DNA from: Putridiphycobacter sp965230195
GTDB taxonomy: Bacteria > Bacteroidota > Bacteroidia > Flavobacteriales_D > Crocinitomicaceae
Length of the DNA stretch: 64,000 nt
Direction of reading: 5' to 3'
Assembly: GCA_965230195.1 (NCBI GenBank)
Contig: OZ245997.1
Span: forward strand, 558,001 to 622,000
Every line of letters begins with the position of its first letter. Position 1 is the stretch's first letter. The notes below the pieces were generated by a model. The model was given only the letters and a program-made list of their open reading frames with translations, was not told the origin of the DNA and ran no database searches. Positions 52,060 through 63,738 of this stretch are shown in pieces. The position numbers were made by a program, and so were the translations under genes.

Positions 52060-53148
52060 TCTGGGAGGAACTGCGCCGAGCATATTTCCGCGGGAGAGAT
52101 GCGTGTGGACTCGCGTAGCGGCCACGCCGGACACGTGTGGGAAAGTCGGGTATCGAATTCACCCCGCGTGCCTCTGCCTTTCGAGCACCACCACTGGATC
52201 TGTGCGCGCCATCCGCGACAAGCCTGTTTCGTTTGCAGACTGATTTGCAAAGGTTCCGTCGCGTAGTGAGATACATTCGCCTGAATATGTGAGATGTAGG
52301 CCAAGTGGGTGATTGCAACACTGTAAGTTCTGCGCGTGTCTCTTTGCCCACGATTTCAGGCAAAAATTCAAGCAGACCTGGGACAAACCCTGTTCGGATG
52401 GAGGAGATCACTCCGCGGATGATGTTTGCCATGTCGAAGATACAGAAACCATTACTTCACTCGCGATGGCACAGGGATATTAGCCCAGAGAGACGAAGAC
52501 GTTGACTGGGATGCACACTAATGGCACTCGGGTGAATAGGTGTGAGAATATGTGCACAGTTCCGAAACAACAGCGGCGAACTGTCTGTCTGAAACCTCCG
52601 ACGGGGTGATCAAAGACGGAAGAGTTCTCTAAGTTCCGTCGGGACCGTCCCGTCGAAGGCGAAGTGCGTAGTCTTCGATCTAGAGGATTTAAGCATTACG
52701 TGGTCGGCACTTCTGACCCGAGACCCAATTGACTTTCTCTACTTCTTGGAGCCGATTCGCATGACAGGCTCACGCTGGATTTTGCAAGAGAAAAACCCTC
52801 TCGGCATCTTTGAAAAAAGCGAGGAGACGTGTTTTCACCGAACAAAAAGACGGAGATGTTATAAATCTAAGAGAGGACAGAAAAAGAAAGAAAACTAGAT
52901 TCCCTGCCGGTTACCGTACATCTGTTCTAGTGGACGACTGTACTGTGCGGTCTTTAGGCCAAAAAAAAAATAATCTGCACAGCATGTTGGAGCGACCTCC
53001 GAAGTGGGAGGCATTGGAGAACCTGCTTTTCGAAATCCGGCAGACGGATGGAGACACCGAAACAAAGCAGTCTGTTTTGGCGGTCTGCAAAGAACGTTTT
53101 CTGAAGTACCGGCTAAAATGGGCGTTGCAAGGTAAAGTTTAGCACATG
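52060..53148 (+). repeat. Dispersed repeat unit 1, copy C
   Basis: Runs from ctctgggaggaact through ggttccgtcgcgtagtgaga, the LINE target-like string (cacactaatggcactc, 52513-52528) and the conserved ORF region to the XPB fragment. It lacks the extra 200 bp present in copy A at 7140-7345. Confidence 0.85.
52810..53142 (+). CDS. Repeat-borne ORF (unit 1 family), copy C
   Basis: 110 codons, open: KKARRRVFTEQKDGDVINLR, then FPAGYRTSVLVDDCTVRSLG, WEALENLLFEIRQTDGDTET, FLKYRLKWALQGKV. Compared with copy B it has a longer poly-A run (aaaaaaaaaa near 52966) that adds one codon yet keeps frame. Protein-level conservation with B, while A is frameshifted, hints at past or present coding function. Function unknown. 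Confidence 0.45.
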   Translation: MKKARRRVFTEQKDGDVINLREDRKRKKTRFPAGYRTSVLVDDCTVRSLGQKKNNLHSMLERPPKWEALENLLFEIRQTDGDTETKQSVLAVCKERFLKYRLKWALQGKV

Positions 53149-53651
53149 GGCCAAAAGTTAAATTGGCCGGTTATCGTCGCCAGGAAGCGCAGCGTCTTGG
53201 CAGAATTCTTAGACCCGAGAAAAAGCCTCCTGGAGCGTTTAGAAAAGAGCAATTTGATGCCTTCTTCTACACATTAGCTTCGCGCAGGAAACGTACTTCT
53301 TCGAAAAACGGCAGCAGTTTCTGATCGATCGGGGGTACAGTTTCAAGAGCATTTCGGATCTGCTGAACCGGTGTGAAAACAATAACCTACACTTCTCAAC
53401 ACAAGCTGAGCAGTTGATTCTGCTATCAAGAGTGTTGTCGGACCGCAAGGACGTTTTTTGTCTGGAAGCTTTTGCATCTCTCTTTTAATAACCGCAAGGA
53501 CGTCGGGGGAATCGATGATGACGAATTGTGTCCGAACGGCTTCGAAGAGGACAGAGAAGCTCAAATGACAAAAAAAGAAACAATGCTATCAGAATTGACA
53601 GGAAGCGAGTGTGCCAATCTGAACGACCTCAAACTATTGGTTGATTTATAA
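53149..53651 (+). pseudogene. ERCC3: XPB/ERCC3 helicase C-terminal fragment, copy C
   Basis: GYRRQEAQRLGRILRPEKKP, EQFDAFFYTLAS, then (next frame) FFEKRQQFLIDRGYSFKSIS, NNLHFSTQAEQLILLSRVLS. Downstream, in a further frame, DVGGIDDDELCPNGFEED and LSELTGSECANLNDLKLLVD end at TAA 53649-53651. The first two blocks are the diagnostic end of XPB; the last acidic block may be its lineage-specific tail. The frame change near 53292 is shared with copy B, so it predates the duplication, unless an unrecognised tiny intron is present. Confidence 0.75.
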
Positions 53652-54154
53652 TCTCTGTGTTTGTGTTTGTCTGTACAGCATCGTCTCTTTTTCCTAAGCG
53701 CCGACGACGGATGCATCTGAATCTGACAGCGGGATGTCTTCTTCGTTAGAGCTTGATAGCTCATCTGCTCGTCTGCAGAGAGCGATGAGAGCTTATCGTC
53801 AGTGTCGCCGTTCGGTTGGAGAGCTTGCTCCTCTTCTTCAAAGTCCGTCTCCGAAAATCCGGAGGTCACCAATTCTTTTGGGGCGCAGGTGACGTCGGTA
53901 CTGCGGTCCTCGGAGCTTCTTCGGGTATCGTAAATACCTAGGTTGTGGACAACCTTATCCACACCCCGGAGAAGAAGTTCCGAGTGTTTCCCTCGACGAA
54001 ACTGATCTAGGCGTTCCTGAAAGGTGGGGTACAATGGTGCGTATGGTACGAAAGCGCGCGTATTGTCTCGCTCAACTTCGTCGTTGGCCAGAGTGACAGA
54101 CGAAGTCAAGGTAAGAAAGGTCTTACAACGAATAGACAATAAGTCAAAACACAA
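53561..54154 (-). CDS. Antisense ORF at a LINE 5' region, copy C
   Basis: 197 codons: TLANDEVERDNTRAF, YAPLYPTFQERLDQFRRGKH, RGVDKVVHNLGIYDTRRSSE, then acidic FSETDFEEEEQALQPNGD. Differences from copy B are few substitutions (Asp/Tyr, Gln/Arg, Met-Ala/Val-Thr), and the frame stays open. Opposite in strand to the LINE. Confidence 0.5.
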   Translation of the reverse strand: MCFDLLSIRCKTFLTLTSSVTLANDEVERDNTRAFVPYAPLYPTFQERLDQFRRGKHSELLLRGVDKVVHNLGIYDTRRSSEDRSTDVTCAPKELVTSGFSETDFEEEEQALQPNGDTDDKLSSLSADEQMSYQALTKKTSRCQIQMHPSSALRKKRRCCTDKHKHRDYKSTNSLRSFRLAHSLPVNSDSIVSFFVI

Positions 54155-56370
54155 TACGTCCTCAACCTCTTATTCAGTCTGAGTGACGTGACTTTCCTAG
54201 GCAGGTGAGTCAGCACGTTGCTAGAACCATAAGAGAGTGAGTGGCCCTCAAAACTCAAGAAGCCTCTTTGACAAGACAATAAGTGTCCCCTCACCCACGT
54301 GCCGCCTTCCTTACTAGGCAGTCCCATCGCCGCGTAAATATTGGCAACAGTCAGAAAGCAGCAGCAAGGCACCGTCGTCGCCATCGGACGATACCTCATC
54401 TTCCGACTCTTCTTCGTCTCTCTTCGTCTCTCTTCGTCCATCGGTGCCGACGTGCAGATGAAACCTTTCCATCCGAAGAAGCGTCGTACAAAATGCCACC
54501 CACTGGGCCAGTCGACACGCCGGAAACCCAACGAGAAGTCAATCGGCCGCAGAGCTCAGGAATCGGGTTCGGACGTGGGGCGGGTCAGCGGTTCCCCGAT
54601 GGCTGTCCAAGAGACGGGAGATTCATGGAAGACAGACGATACAGAGAGCCGGATGTGCATCCCCGACGCGCCCACGTCATTCGACATCGACAGCTTTCTC
54701 CAGAGAATCTATCTCGGCGCATCCAGGGATGCGAAATCGTTCCAGAAGCCGAACGCCAGATCGAAGAAGATCGCATAGAGAGGCGAAGCACAGAAGGACG
54801 TCTGTCGCAATGGATCGCAGCGAGGATGACGGTCGAAGACTCGGAGATGCAGATAGAAGAAACGACGCCCGAGCAGAACTTCGTCGTTTCCTGCACGTCA
54901 TGTCGGCATAAAGAGAAGAAGGCATGAGACGTCCAGTCCATCGTCCATCGATTGAAAGCGACCCTCGAGAAAGAACGAGAGATTTCTCGATCGCAAGAGT
55001 CATCTGTAGTCATCTGCCTGACGCGACGTTTCCAGGATAGCTGTCGTACATCGAACCAAAGGATACGGAATTCTTCAACCCGTTCCGTGCGCCGGCCGCG
55101 CTTTGTCCTTCTCACGATGTCGGATCCTTCGGACGCTAAAGAAAAAGAGACGTCGCCTCTGCCGAACAACACGGTGATGGGGTGTTGGACGAAGGTCTCG
55201 AGGCGCTGAAGGTGAATCACCATCGATGGATGGCTTGACATATTGTTCTCTCCTGCAGGAGGGGTTGCTGTGTGTCATAAAAAACAGTTTGAGAATCATC
55301 GCGGATCTCCCAGCACATTGGACAGAGTCAAACAAGGTCCTATCCGACAAGCAGTTCGGTTTTCGGAAAACGAGAGCCATGCGAGACAGCAGTGGCCAGC
55401 CTCATCGACAGAGGTAAATCATTCTTCGATTCGAGGACAAGACATGCTAGCATTATCTATAGATCTGTCGCCGGCTTTTGACACGATCGATGGCTCAAGG
55501 CTACCATCGAAGATTGGGAGACCTAGAAGTCCCGCTGTACCTGCTATCTCGGTTGCAGAACTGTGTGAACGATCGCCGCTGTGTCATCAGAGTTTCCGAC
55601 CAAGACCTCACCCACCCATTTCTCCCAGCCTGCCCACAAGGCAAAAAGACGCACGCATCTTGAGAGATCTCGACTTCCTTCCGTTCATCAGATCTGCAGC
55701 CACGACCACTGGAATGAACTGGATACCCGTGAGTTCAGAAATCATATCCTCATGAAGTTCGGCGACCAGTATGTCTAAACGCTCCCGTGCCGCAACGTTT
55801 CAAGGAACTATCATTCATCGAGCTCCAGATTTGTTGTACGTCCTACAGCCATGTCGAGCATTAACTGTCTGGCGAGTTTCGCAACAGCCGCCCTGAAGAT
55901 TCCGTGGCTTCATCGCCATATACCGAACAACACGACCTTGTTTGCTGAAACATCCCAACCTTGCCGCCCGCTTGATCCGAATGTCGCTTCTGTCAGTCGT
56001 ATGGAGCGTCCGTCTACCTCACCGAGTAGCAGATCGGCGATAAACTGGTTGCTGAGCGTAAAACAAAAATCGTGGATGCATGTCGAGACGACCAGACGAA
56101 CAAAGTGCCGCGCTGCTACGTCATCGAACCCATGGCCATAGCCTCCCACCGAGCCAGATGCACTCGCCAGGCTGTCAAAAATCGCCCACTCGGGGTAGTC
56201 TGGTCTCTTTGACAACTGAGCAGACTGATTTGGACAGCGAGGATATGAGCCGCGTATTAAAACGAGACATTACAGCGTGTTGTCCTTGTTCATGTGGCTG
56301 ATGTGCATTATGCACTGCCACAATAAACCTTATTAAATGATGATGATGACAATGCTTAATGATGATGAAA
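53680..56370 (+). mobile_element. Decayed LINE (second family), copy C
   Basis: Parallel to 33780-36600. An ORF1-like frame 54283-54927 (214 codons) is open here and reads TPETQREVNRPQSSGIGFGR and EQNFVVSCTSCRHKEKKA. RT remnants at 55320-55660 give VLSDKQFGFRKTRAMRDS, LSIDLSPAFDTIDGSRLPSK and DLEVPLYLLSRLQNCVNDRR in several frames. The 25-bp tail is nearly absent (56335-56368). The element is dead, and its duplication with the host segment means both copies come from one insertion. Confidence 0.7.
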
Positions 56371-56625
56371 GTCGATTCGTTCATTGTGGGCAAACAAAAA
56401 GCAGGCAGGTTACGTAGTAAAAAACCAGAGTGAAGACCATCCACTGAAGACTTTAATTTCACGTCACCTTCATGGATCGGTTAACAGAGCTGATATCAGG
56501 TCGTCGGAGAGATGTCACATCAGGAAGAAAGTCGTCACCGTCACACTGCTCATCAACCAGCCAGCAACCAAGCCGAAGACGCCAGCTCGCCGATCCGGCA
56601 GTCCATGTACTTCTTGGGCCATCTC

Positions 56626-57591
56626 TCACGATTTCACAGCACGGATCCTCAACCTCTTGTAGTCAACGAGGTAAACGCCGTTTTCATCGACATGTAGAGG
56701 CTCCATTTCAACTGCGGTCTCCTTGATGAGCTGAACAGACACAAGATTGTCGCTAGAATCATTCTCGGGACAACGATGACGACACCTCTTGGTGCATGGA
56801 TTTCGGCAGTCCTTCGAAGAAAAAACCTCCGAAGACTTCAAGCCATCCTGTAATTCCAGCAGGACAACGGGTGTCTCTCGCGAATAGCATCGCCTCTTCG
56901 ACCTTGAAGCCATGCGATTCCAGCAGCTGCGCATAGCTCTCTTTCCCAGGAAAGTACCTGTCACGAGACACAAGCCTCTTCAACCTCGAAATTACTCAAA
57001 AAGTGGGCCAGACCAGATTTTTGGCAGTTCCTTTCCTCGACGAGCCAGGACAGAGGACATCGCATTCCTAATCTGCTGAATGGTTCCCTCTCCGCAGAAC
57101 TCGGCGACGAATTTACCTCCCTTCTTCAGCGCTCTCGCGACATCTGCACCCCATCGTCACATCGTCGCCAAGGTGGTCATTCCGGGCGTGCTTGCTCACT
57201 TTCGACGACGCGGCCGGGATCTTTGTACATCCAATGCAGCGCTTCGTTGGAGAACACAGCATCGAACTCGTCCTCGAACGTCATGGCGTGTCCGTCCATC
57301 ACTCTCGCATCGACGCCCTTCTCTCTTGCCTTCGCCACCATCTCTGGACTTAGGTCTACGCCAACAACCTCGCAGCCGCGTTGCTGCAGGGCGAGAGTCA
57401 GCTCGCCCGTCCCGCAACCGAGATCCAGAATGCGCTCTCCTGCGCAAAGAACTCTCCGAGAAGTCGCAGCGACGGTTTGGTTCACCAGGAGTAGGGTTGA
57501 GCAATTCGACGAGCGCGTCGGCCAGCTGATAAACGTAGGAGGCTTTCTCTTCGTAGGCGTCGGGGTTCCACACGTAGGGCTTCCGTTTCAT
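56626..57591 (-). CDS. SAM-dependent class I methyltransferase, copy 3
   Basis: MKRKPYVWNPDAYEEKASYV, intron about 57478-57515, VLCAGERILDLGCGTGELTL, CEVVGVDLSPEMVAKAREKG, DAVFSNEALHWMYKDPGRVV, an intron, DVARALKKGGKFVAEFCGEG, IQQIRNAMSSVLARRGKELP, an intron, YAQLLESHGFKVEEAMLFAR, WLEVFGGFFFEGLPKSMHQE, an intron, and VDENGVYLVDYKRLRIRAVK with TGA at 56626-56628. About 270 aa. The NAALHWM motif is NEALHWMYK here. Likely a small-molecule methyltransferase; substrate unknown. Confidence 0.82.
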
Positions 57592-57984
57592 CTCGACACA
57601 TCGCTTGTTCTCCTCTCCCCGACTCGACGGACGAAAGGACCTGTCGGGGTCGATGTCATGGTGTTCGTTAAGCTTGGACCCGAAACACGCGCGACAACAG
57701 CGATAAAAGCACATTCGAATATGACGTTAGGAACACGAGATAACTTCACAGGGAATTTGTCGCCCCTTAATACCCAGATGGTTAATAATTTCTAATATTA
57801 GCTTATAACAGCTGCGAACTTCTGTCTGCATCTGACAACCATACATACTCGTATATATGTAGTTATGCAGTTAATGTGTCTTACACATCTTTGTAAGTTA
57901 AACATCAGAGGAGTGTTCAGGATTGAATGGACACTTGTTCGGGAATCCTAGGGGCTTATCCCAATCTTCTTCCTTCTTGCTTCC

Positions 57985-58288
57985 ATGTTTAAGCGACGGC
58001 TGATAGAAATTCCTCAAGCTGTTTTGGTGCATGCCAGAGAAAGTTGGAGCGTTCTTCCTTCATCCGAAGTTCGTCGCGAGATCCGTTCTAATCTGGTGGA
58101 AGCGGGTGCTTGCAGCAAACAAGTGGCCTCCGTCCTCTGTTCTCAGTCCACCATGACAGTCTTCCTCTTCTTCTAAGCAAAGAAGTCGCCGATGGCAGGC
58201 TTTTGAGGGGAAGCGATTGGCCAGAAAACTGGTCGACTCGAGAAGCATCCGTGTTGGGAGCTCGCGCCCGCGCCCGCGCCGACGATGA
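57985..58288 (+). CDS. Small basic two-exon protein (82 aa)
   Basis: Exon 1 57985-58122 (MFKRRLIEIPQAVLVHARES, SSEVRREIRSNLVEAGACSK), a 55-bp GT-AG intron 58123-58177, exon 2 58178-58288 (QQRSRRWQAFEGKRLARKLV, ending RPRPRRR). Frame is kept exactly. The EVRREIRSN-type helix followed by basic helices loosely resembles LYR-motif mitochondrial proteins; this is tentative. Copy B (38214) has a stop at the second codon of exon 2. Confidence 0.5.
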
Positions 58289-58379
58289 TAACGAACACTC
58301 ATATGACAGCACCCGGGAACTCAAGAAGATACCTTACAAGGAATGGTCGTGTTTGAACGCCCGGTATGGTTGTAAACTT

Positions 58380-59560
58380 CCTAGCTTTAGCACCTAACAG
58401 CACCGAACTTTTAACGCGTGTTCGAGAACCATCGCCCTATGGTTACTAGGGAGCTGATTCGGTGGCCGGCACCCGTCGCAGCTGATGGTCAGCGCGCCGC
58501 GGTGGTCGATGTGCCGCCGTATTGCCCCCCCTGATGGCGACTAACAACGGTTTAGCTGTTCCATCTCCAACAATCCACTCGCTTTAGCTTCGTCGTTGGG
58601 AATTGTCTACTTCTAAGAGGAGGGTTTAGATCAATGACAGCCCTTCCCTTGTCTCCGAGTTCGTGGTCCTTCTAAGCGAGTTGGCTAAGACAGAGCTGAT
58701 CTGTCGTTAGCACCATTCAACGTCTGCGACTCTAGATGAGTGGGGTGCTTCTCCGAGGTTTGTAAGCAGTTGCTCGGCAGATAATTTGGCTGCCTGGTGT
58801 AAGCTCTTTCCCGAGCCCAGCTTCTTGAAAGCCACATCACTTCGTTTTCGGTGTTCTTCTAGTTGTTCTACCAAGATCGAATCCAACTCGTCTATTCAGA
58901 AACACTGAAAGATTCGCCGATTTCCTTTTCGTATTCGGTCCTTTTCATGACTATTCCTAGCGAAGAGAACTCTGGGAGGAACTGTGCCGAACAGAACCCG
59001 CGGGTGAGATTGTGTGGACTCGACCAGCTGCCACGCAGAACATGTACCGGACAACTCGGGCTTCGAGTTTCCGCGCACCTCTTCCAGTCGAGCAAGCAAC
59101 ACCTCTGGATTTGTTCGTGCTATCGGCGGTCGGTCCACTTTGTTTGCAGGTCGAGTCATAAAGGTTCCGTCAACGCGGCGAGAGGCATTCGCTTGCAAAT
59201 GTGTGAGATTTAGGCCAACTGGATATTGAGAGCATTGCAACTTTGACGCCGGCCTGCTTGGCTACCATTCACGCATTCGGGGGACGGCGAAGGCAGATCT
59301 CGAACGAAACCCGATCCGGGTGACCGAGAGCACTTCGTCGGCAACTTCTGCCACGTAGGCGATAGAAGACTCCATCAAAGATCCAGTGGTTTCCTCGTTG
59401 GACAAGCTCAATAACAACGCGGAAAATTGACTAGTATGTGTAACGACGAATGATACTCCTTTTGGCACTCATTACCCGATGTGCCGTTCACTTTCTTTAC
59501 CACTTGAAGATGATTCTACCGACAAACAAGTATCCAGTTTGGATGTTCTATGGTGTCGAT
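58380..59560 (+). repeat. Repeat unit 2, copy C, with flanking conserved sequence
   Basis: Direct match to 38580-39765: the minus-strand DELDSILVEQ-like stretch near 58740-58895, gagaactctgggaggaactg at 58966, caactcgggcttcgagtt at 59052, and the frame RNPIRVTES with an in-frame TAG near 59357. Unlike copy B it continues past 59560 into coding-like sequence of the same unit. Confidence 0.7.
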
Positions 59561-59679
59561 AAGAAGGCAAAGTGACGCGTTTTTCTCCCTGGCTTTGAAG
59601 ATGAATGCAACATGTAGAATACAAAAAAACAACGCGGTGTTAATGCCGGTAGCTGGCTTCACACATGTTTCAGTGTTTT

Positions 59680-60131
59680 TTTGTTTTGAGGTGTCCATGC
59701 GTTGGTCTGCGTCCGGTGCCGGAGCCGCTTCCGAAGAGGGACTCACTAAAGGAGCTGCTTTTCGAAATTCAACAAGAGATGAAGGCCGCATCGGATGGAG
59801 AAGATGAAAAAGAAAAGCCATTCTTGGCGGTCTACAGAGATGTTCACGAAGCACTAGCCAAAATGGGCCATTCCAAGGTAATGTCTGGCATGTGAAACGG
59901 AAAGTAGATGAATGGGTGTGCGTCTTGATTACAGATCCGGACAAAATGCTAAAGACGTCGGTTGATGGATACTTCAACTTGAAAAGCAAGTTGATAGATC
60001 GGAATGCGTACGTAGGAGGACACAGAAAGAAACGGCCTGTTGTGCTAAATCCGATTTCTCTGTGTTCGTTTAATTTTCTCAATTCAAGTACTCAACAATT
60101 TAAAAATGTGCAGGCACAAGAGGTGAAATAG
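59680..60131 (+). CDS. Unit 2 continuation: hypothetical protein, two exons
   Basis: LPKRDSLKELLFEIQQEMKA, then KEKPFLAVYRDVHEALAKMG, a possible intron (about 59877-59934), then KMLKTSVDGYFNLKSKLIDR and a stop at 60129-60131. The first part aligns with the unit 1 ORF (WEALENLLFEIRQTDGD and SVLAVCKERFLKYRLKW). This shows units 1 and 2 carry paralogous coding sequence. No known family. Confidence 0.4.
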
Positions 60132-60149
60132 AATCGAGTCTGCCGCGGC

Positions 60150-60798
60150 TGAATGCAGACGAGATTTTATAAAAGTAGTCTCTACTTCGTAATGTGCACT
60201 TTTATTCGTTGGCTTAAAAAGACGAGAGTATTCTTTAGAAAATTCGAGTACATACGTCGTTTTCTACGAACTCCACGTGTCTTTTATCCCCTTCCCCAGA
60301 CAAGCAGAAGTCTTCTAGGTGTCACAAGTATCCTTACTCCGTGATGCATCTGGCTGAATGTAGGCGAGCATACGGGGGGTGAAATTGTATATCGTTTACG
60401 ACAGCGATTCGATCGAGAAGACGACGTATAAGGCTTATGTCAAAAGATAACGGACGTGTACGGAGCACAGAACGCATCGAAGATCAACAAAATCAAGCTA
60501 GAAACTCCGAATCCTAACAGTATTTGTCCTGAACGACATTCAAAATAAAGTACTGGTACATGATGAGGAAGCCCTATTAGATACCGCACGTAGTCATCTT
60601 TGTTTCACATCGGAAACAAATTAACAATGCGATCTTTGCTATAGCGCAGAACGCCACACGAGACGCCGCGAGCGCCCTCTCGTCCTCCGACACCTTTCAA
60701 TTCATAACGTGACCGAAGACGACGAGGACAGCATCTAAGGGTCATGTCAAGTGACACGAGTTCGTATCGACGGTCGTTTGCCTTCTTCCAGATCCGAC
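60150..60798. other. Intergenic, nothing recognised
   Basis: No convincing ORF. It contains a candidate AATAAA (60543-60549 area, caaaataaag) and presumably the kinesin promoter. Confidence 0.4.
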
Positions 60799-63661
60799 AT
60801 GGGTATCGACGACAATGAAATGTGCAGTTTACGCGCAACAAAACACTGTCCGACGTCGTTTCCCGGTAGTCCGAGTTCCGTTTCAGATAGCTTCAAAGTC
60901 AACGAGGTCCACGACTTCGTCGAGAATGTGCGTTTTTCCAAAGGTCATCATACGCGTGCGACCTCCGCTTGAGAGAGAGCTGGAAGGACAGCGGCCTTAC
61001 GAACATACCGTCTTCGTCGATCCTTCCAACAAAAACATCATCATCTCGGAGAACCTCGAAGCTATTGCGCAGTCGGCGGACAACACTTCGTCTCCATCCT
61101 CCATCGGCGGAGGACTTTTCACGACACACCGTTTCACATTTGACCACGTCTTTGATATCACGAGCGAACAAGAAGATATTTACGATGGTTCAGTGAAACA
61201 CACTATCCTATCAGTTCTTGAGGGATACAATACGACGATCATCGCTTATGGTCAGACCGGAACGGGAAAGACGTACACCATGGAAGGTCGTATACGTCCG
61301 ATCACATGGCCGCCGAATGCGATATTCAGGATCGCCGGATGGTCTGGAAGCGGGTGTTATCCCCAGAGCCATTCATGACATCTTTTCCTGTATCGAAAAC
61401 GATCCAGATTCGAGCAGGTGCTCAGCAGCAAACGCGCTTTCCGTACATCGCCTTCGACTGATTCCAGACGTATTGAGAGCGGTGTCATCTGAAGGGAGCT
61501 TTGTGCTTTTAGTAAGTACTTGGTTCGTGCATCCTACATGCAGATCTACAATGAAGGCATATCGGATTTGCTGAAAGAAGATCGCTATAATCTCTCCATT
61601 CGAGAGGATGCACGAAAGGGAGTCTATGTGCATCGACTCTCCGAATGGGTTGTCCGCTCGCCAATACAAGTTTATGAACTGATGGCAAAGGGAGCACAGA
61701 TGGTAGTCGTGTCTCGACGTTTGCCTCATGGGGAGATGTTCTTTACTGTAGAGAACGACCGGCACAACCAACATGAACGAAGTGAGCAGTCGCAGTCATG
61801 CTATTCTGAAGCTCATTGTGGAGAAATCCATCATTGCCTCTACGGACTGGACGGATCTTAATAAGGCGTCTCCCACCTCCGCGACATGTAACACCAAACG
61901 CGGAATTAGTCAATGGTCTGTTTCTTGCAGCCGTAGGTTATGCATCGACCGAAAGGGCACGAACGGTGAAGGTCGGCAAACTGAACCTTGTCGATTTGGC
62001 TGGATCCGAACGCGTTCACGTGACCGGAGCGACAGGCCGCAGATTGGAAGAGAGCAAAAAGATTAACCAATCCCTTTCGGCACTCGGTGCTGCCTTCGTC
62101 TGTGTCGTTGCGCAATTTGTGTGGTTTCGTTGTAGGAAACGTGATTTCTGTGATTACATCCAGTACGCCACGGTCACACATACCATTCCGCAATTCCAAG
62201 TTGACAAGGATTTTGGAAGACAGCATCGGGGGCAACTGCAAAACGATCATGTTGTGTATGATCTCGCCGGCTCTCGAGGCGTTTGCCGAATCCGTTTCGA
62301 CACTGAAATTTGCAAACCGAGCCAAAAAGATAAAGAACGAAGCCGTTGTTAACGAAGATCTCGATCAACGGGCGTTACTGAGAAAATATGAGCGTGAACT
62401 GAAGCTCTTGAGATCTGAATTGAAACAGCGAAATGCAGATCTCGTTGATAAACGTCGATTACTTGAGGTGCGTATGGGGATCGAACTGGACATTTAGCTA
62501 TTCCTGTTCACAGGCGGAGGAAGAAAAGCGCCGAGCAGAGCGTGATAAACTTGCAGCGATCACAGCCCTGGAGGAACGTTCTCGTGAGTTCATGAGAGAG
62601 AAGAGACTGAAGGAGAAACTAGAGAAGAAAATCAACACAATGCAATCGCAGTTGCTTCTCGGCGGGCACAAAATCGAAGACACTCCAGCCTTTCGAATCT
62701 TGATCGATCGCGAGCATAAGAGAATCAGAGGTGCACACAGTCACATCAAATCCCTAATGCCTCAGTCCGTTCACGACAGAGGAATACGAGACGAAACTGA
62801 AACAGTTGGAGAAAGAGAGAGAAGGCGTGGATGCTGACAAAGCACAGGTCGATCGCTACAAGAAACTCCTGATCAAACAACGAGATATAATGATTGCGCT
62901 CACTGCACGACTCAATGAAAGAGACGAACTGATACTCAGCCTTCAAGTGCTTTTCTGTTCAGTGAGGCGAGCAAGGGTAGGATTTAAGGAGAGAATATAG
63001 GAAGACTTGGAAAGCAGTGAACAAGAGCGTAAGAGACTGGAAGATGCATTGGACATGAAATCCAGCCAACTGCTGCGCCTCCGAAAAGCGGCGGTGCAGC
63101 AAACAGAAAGGAATAACGATGACCACACTTCTCCACTTCTTGCGGCTCTAAACGAATGGACAGAAACGCCAACGAAGTTCCCCTCATCCCTAACTCACAG
63201 ATATCGTATGTAACAACTAGATGCCCTTAGTTTGTCTCTGCAGCCTTCAGCACAAGCCACTCAAATTCAGGAAGAAACATCCAGCGAAATAGATGGACCC
63301 GAAGAGGATGCACAGCAGACAGGCAGGAAGATCAAAGTGACCCACCCAAATTGGGATGTGAACGGTGTCTAGTGTGCAGTGACCGATGGAAGAGAGAGTA
63401 CGAAGGCTTGGTCGCCTACCAACGTAAACAAAGGGAAGCGCTTCGGACGATACTGGAAGTGAAAGTCAAGAACATGATAGGAGATATTATTGAACAGCTC
63501 CAGTGCATGGGTCAAGAAGTAATGCGCATCACGTCCCATCAGCATGTGTGTATACACACGATCATCTGCTTTCAGAATCAGCCGCCTCTACATCTTGTCC
63601 GAGCTGTGCATGATCTAGACAAGCTTATTACGAATACAACTGTGGCTCTGGATAGAGACTA
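60799..63661 (+). CDS. N-terminal-motor kinesin with long coiled coil
   Basis: MGIDDNEMCSLRATKHCPTS, a 50-bp intron, VIIRVRPPLERELEGQRPYE, then IIAYGQTGTGKTYTMEG (P-loop), VIPRAIHDIFSCIENDPDSS, YMQIYNEGISDLLKEDRYNL, MNEVSSRSHAILKLIVEKSI (switch I NxxSSRSH), LNLVDLAGSERVHVTGATGR (switch II), ESKKINQSLSALG, SHIPFRNSKLTRILEDSIGG, LKFANRAKKIKNEAVVNEDL (neck), then heptad-rich exons (ALEERSREFMREKRLKEKLE and QVDRYKKLLIKQRDIMIALT) to 63661. About nine introns of 45-60 bp. Motor-first order indicates a plus-end-directed kinesin; the subfamily was not determined. Confidence 0.9.
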
Positions 63662-63738
63662 GACTAATGTTCGCCGGTTTTACACGTCTAATTGATCAAA
63701 TACAAACGGACAAAAAGAAAAACACCGTTCTGCCCAGA

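Larger units (their letters stand above)
49728..52100. repeat. Segmental duplication C, left part (direct copy of 4739-7110)
   Basis: Same order and orientation as block A: kinase, SF3B5, start of repeat unit 1. Small differences include an extra cggttcactt near 49975 and gataaacggttggggggc versus gataaccgggggggc. Copy C continues without the LINE into 52100-59560, so it has the longest uninterrupted arrangement. Confidence 0.9.
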